Shown: piece by piece, positions 15,546 to 17,158 of the stretch | How the letters are laid out: each line of letters begins with the position of its first letter | How positions within the stretch are numbered: the first letter of the stretch is position 1 | Translations under genes and position numbers: made by a program | Source of the DNA: CAYZMS01 sp964479625 | Lineage (GTDB): Bacteria > Bacteroidota > Bacteroidia > Chitinophagales > Saprospiraceae | Direction: 5' to 3' | Assembly: GCA_964479625.1 (NCBI GenBank) | Contig: CAYZMS010000051.1 | Location: forward strand, 1 to 17,158 | DNA: 17,158 nt | The notes under the pieces: model-generated | Told to the model about the DNA's origin: nothing | What the model saw: only the letters and a program-made list of their open reading frames with translations | Databases searched by the model: none

Positions 15546-16589
15546 ATGCAATTGGATAATGTAAGTCTGGCAAATATTATCGCCTTTCACCGTGCTTGTT
15601 TTGAACGAGACAAAAAGGGCCTTTACCTTTTAAATTTATTTAGCCGAAAGGCTGAACATACTAAAGTGCTTGATTCTGTTGAAATTTTTGCCCCCGAACA
15701 TGATCGGATTCCTGTGGAAAGCCAGTGGGGAAATAAGGTCTTGAAGACCCTTACCACCTACCAAAAGGAGAAAGAACTATTTCTTGGTGCTTTTTTCCTA
15801 AAGGGTAAAACCCAACTGCTAGGAAAGAAACAATCCGTTTGTGCACCTCTTTTACTCTATCCTGCCCGTCTAATTTATTTCGATAAATTGTATCAGATTG
15901 AGGTCAATCCTTCCAACTGGTCCTTTAACGCCGCATTTTGGCAAGTTTTAGCTCCTCAAAATGATCAGATAGAATATCTGGAACGCAACATACATCGTAT
16001 TTTTGAAAAGGGGTTCCCCAGTTTTGAAGCTGTTCACTATTTACAAAGAGCCGTCGATGAATTTGTAAAGGAGGTAGATGTACAGCACCTGTCAAGTTAC
16101 CCAGACTTACATACCGGGTCACAATTACGAAAAACTACAGATTCGTTTCAATTGGTGCCTGGCCTTGGATTAAGCGTTCTAAAAAAAGGTTTCAATAACC
16201 GAGGTAGTATCTTTACCCTAGCTGCATTAGCAGTAGATGCTTTAGCCAGAGGCAAAAGTATCCTGATTGCGGCAAAAACCGATCAGGCAGTAGACGTCAT
16301 TGCCGATAAAGTGGAATGGGAATTGGGCCTGGGGTCAATCGTAGTTCGGGCTGGTAGGCGGGATTACTTGAAACGGCTCAAGGACCGGTTACAAAATATT
16401 CTTTCAGGAATGGGGTTCGAAAATCGTTCAAAAAAAGAATTGGAGGTTTATTACCGCGATTTTCGTAAAAATAGAATCAGGATCAAAAGCCTTGAAAAGC
16501 GGATCGAAATTAGAGAAGTCCTGGAAAACCGGTTCGGCCAATTAAGCCGGGGAGTATTTCATAAACTGCCTGCCGGGCTGTCTTCCTAA
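15546..16589 (+). pseudogene. Remnant of a superfamily 1 helicase: no P-loop, C-terminus cut by an IS
   Basis: From the ATG at 15546 the frame gives 347 residues, of which roughly the last 12-15 come from the insertion sequence. The N-terminal part (KKQSVCAPLLLYPARL near 94-109) resembles the region before the ATPase of large AAA/Upf1-like SF1 helicases of Bacteroidota. LAALAVDALARGKSILIAAK, then TDQAVDVIADKV, at about 225-256 is the first helix plus motif Ia of such ATPases. In intact members these follow a G-x4-GK-[ST] P-loop at once; here the preceding residues are GFNNRGSIFT (215-224), with no Gly-Lys-Ser/Thr. Neither other forward frame there restores it, so an in-frame deletion is likely. 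All later helicase motifs are missing because the frame ends at 16589 in IS sequence. The codons look more AT-rich than in neighbours. A TTG start at 15531 would lie in the tRNA terminator. Confidence 0.7.
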
Positions 16590-17158
16590 ACATCCAGTTT
16601 TAATCGATCATCGTATAGTACGCTTAACTGGCTGAGTATGCGATTCCAATTGTGCATCGGCTTTTGCCATTTAGCCGTGATATCCTTTTGGACCAGGTAC
16701 AGTAGTTTCATTAATGTGCCATCTGAGGTAAAGGAGCCTATCGTCTTGGTCACTTTACGTAACTGCCGATGGAAGTTCTCGATCACATTCGTAGTGTAAA
16801 TCACTTTTCGGATCATCGGCGAATACTGAAAATATAGACTCAATTGATCCCAGTTGCGCTTCCACGAAGCAATCACCTGAGCATAGCGGCCACCCCATTT
16901 TTGCTCTAGCTTAACTAGCTGATGCTCTGCTTTGTCGCGAGTAGCTGCTCCATAAACCAACTTCAGATCCCGCATGAACTCCCGCGTATCTTTATACGAC
17001 AAGTATTTCTTTGAGTTCCGGATCTGATGGATCACACGTAGTTGCGCGTCCGTTCGGGGGAAGATACTTTCTATGGCTTCCACAAAACCGCTCAAATTAT
17101 CTCTCAATAGTCCGTGGCGAAAATGACGCATAGCTATAAAAAAGGGGAAAAGTCGTAG
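16549..17158 (-). mobile_element. IS256-family insertion sequence, one end plus half the transposase
   Basis: The right part of the window is the transposase 3' half and terminal region of an IS256-family element lying on the minus strand, running past the window edge. The element's end nearest the helicase is not exactly fixed. GGGAGTATTTCATAAACTG at about 16549-16567 looks like a terminal inverted repeat of this family, judged from memory; another possible edge is GGGCTGTC at 16574-16581. The other end, and so the target duplication, is outside the window. Confidence 0.75.
16586..17158 (-). CDS. IS256-family transposase, C-terminal part (5' end outside window)
   Basis: The frame is open from the window edge (17158) to a TAG at 16586, giving 191 residues, about the C-terminal half of a roughly 400-residue DDE transposase. 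Counting from the Met codon at 17131, RDNLSGF (10-16) aligns with the second catalytic Asp (Asp11) in the usual D-x-L-x-GF motif. VIHQIRNS (33-40) is the family's C/D-x2-H-type signature. YTTNVIENFHRQLRKVTKT (112-130) carries the catalytic Glu118. The end KWQKPMHNWNRILSQL is typical. There is no start codon to choose, since the 5' part is missing. The residues just before Asp11 (MRHFRHGLLR) are unlike the hydrophobic strand expected there. The family call is very sure; whether the element is active is unknown. Confidence 0.9.
   Translation of the reverse strand, partial: LRLFPFFIAMRHFRHGLLRDNLSGFVEAIESIFPRTDAQLRVIHQIRNSKKYLSYKDTREFMRDLKLVYGAATRDKAEHQLVKLEQKWGGRYAQVIASWKRNWDQLSLYFQYSPMIRKVIYTTNVIENFHRQLRKVTKTIGSFTSDGTLMKLLYLVQKDITAKWQKPMHNWNRILSQLSVLYDDRLKLDV

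Noticed and set aside
15400..17158. tRNA-Asn next to an IS and helicase as a possible integrative element or defence island boundary
   Set aside because: No integrase, no repeated 3' tRNA end (att site) and no other defence gene is visible in the window. Only a damaged helicase and part of an IS are present, so the claim is not supported.
1..17158. CRISPR array, toxin-antitoxin, retron or prophage signals
   Set aside because: No regularly spaced repeats, paired small genes, reverse transcriptase or phage structural genes were found on either strand.

Overview
The window looks like ordinary chromosome from a member of the Bacteroidota, possibly the Saprospiraceae/Lewinella side; that lower rank is a guess. 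The evidence is the promoter form TTG-N20-TAnnTTTG seen clearly twice (before the pyrophosphatase and before the tRNA), A-rich leaders with no Shine-Dalgarno sequence, a lipoprotein signal of Bacteroidota style, a tRNA without an encoded CCA, and protein families typical of the phylum. Genes are mostly single units, well spaced and separated by strong hairpin terminators.

Layout, left to right. 1-330 has no gene but starts with a terminator-like hairpin. 331-858 (+) is a five-helix membrane protein of unknown role. It converges on a minus-strand pair: a small exported protein with a CxxC motif (983-1456) and a six-Asp-box propeller lipoprotein (1506-2849). A 59-base divergent gap leads to a large FAD plus Fe-S dehydrogenase of YdiJ type (2909-5842, +). 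A 445-base gap with three hairpins precedes a small heat shock protein (6288-6722, -). This diverges from a nitroreductase (6930-7508, +), followed by a K+-dependent type membrane pyrophosphatase (7676-9835, +), a Prc-type periplasmic protease (10214-12322, +), and an Uup-type ABC-F ATPase (12415-14295, +). A PfkB sugar/nucleoside kinase (14356-15285, -) converges on the ABC-F gene. It diverges from tRNA-Asn(GUU) (15409-15482, +), which has its own promoter and terminator.

The right end is the accessory part. A superfamily 1 helicase-like reading frame (15546 to about 16550) lacks its ATP-binding P-loop and is cut off by the end of an IS256-family insertion sequence, whose transposase (minus strand) runs off the window edge.

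Functionally most genes are housekeeping: energy (YdiJ-like dehydrogenase, ion-pumping pyrophosphatase), protein quality (Hsp20, Prc) and ribosome or DNA upkeep (Uup). I see no multi-gene pathway, defence island or CRISPR array, and no convincing undescribed system. The best leads are the twice-damaged helicase with the IS, an orphan terminator and possible small transcript near 5.86-6.23 kb, perfect palindromes in two divergent promoter regions, and the undetermined ion specificity of the pyrophosphatase.
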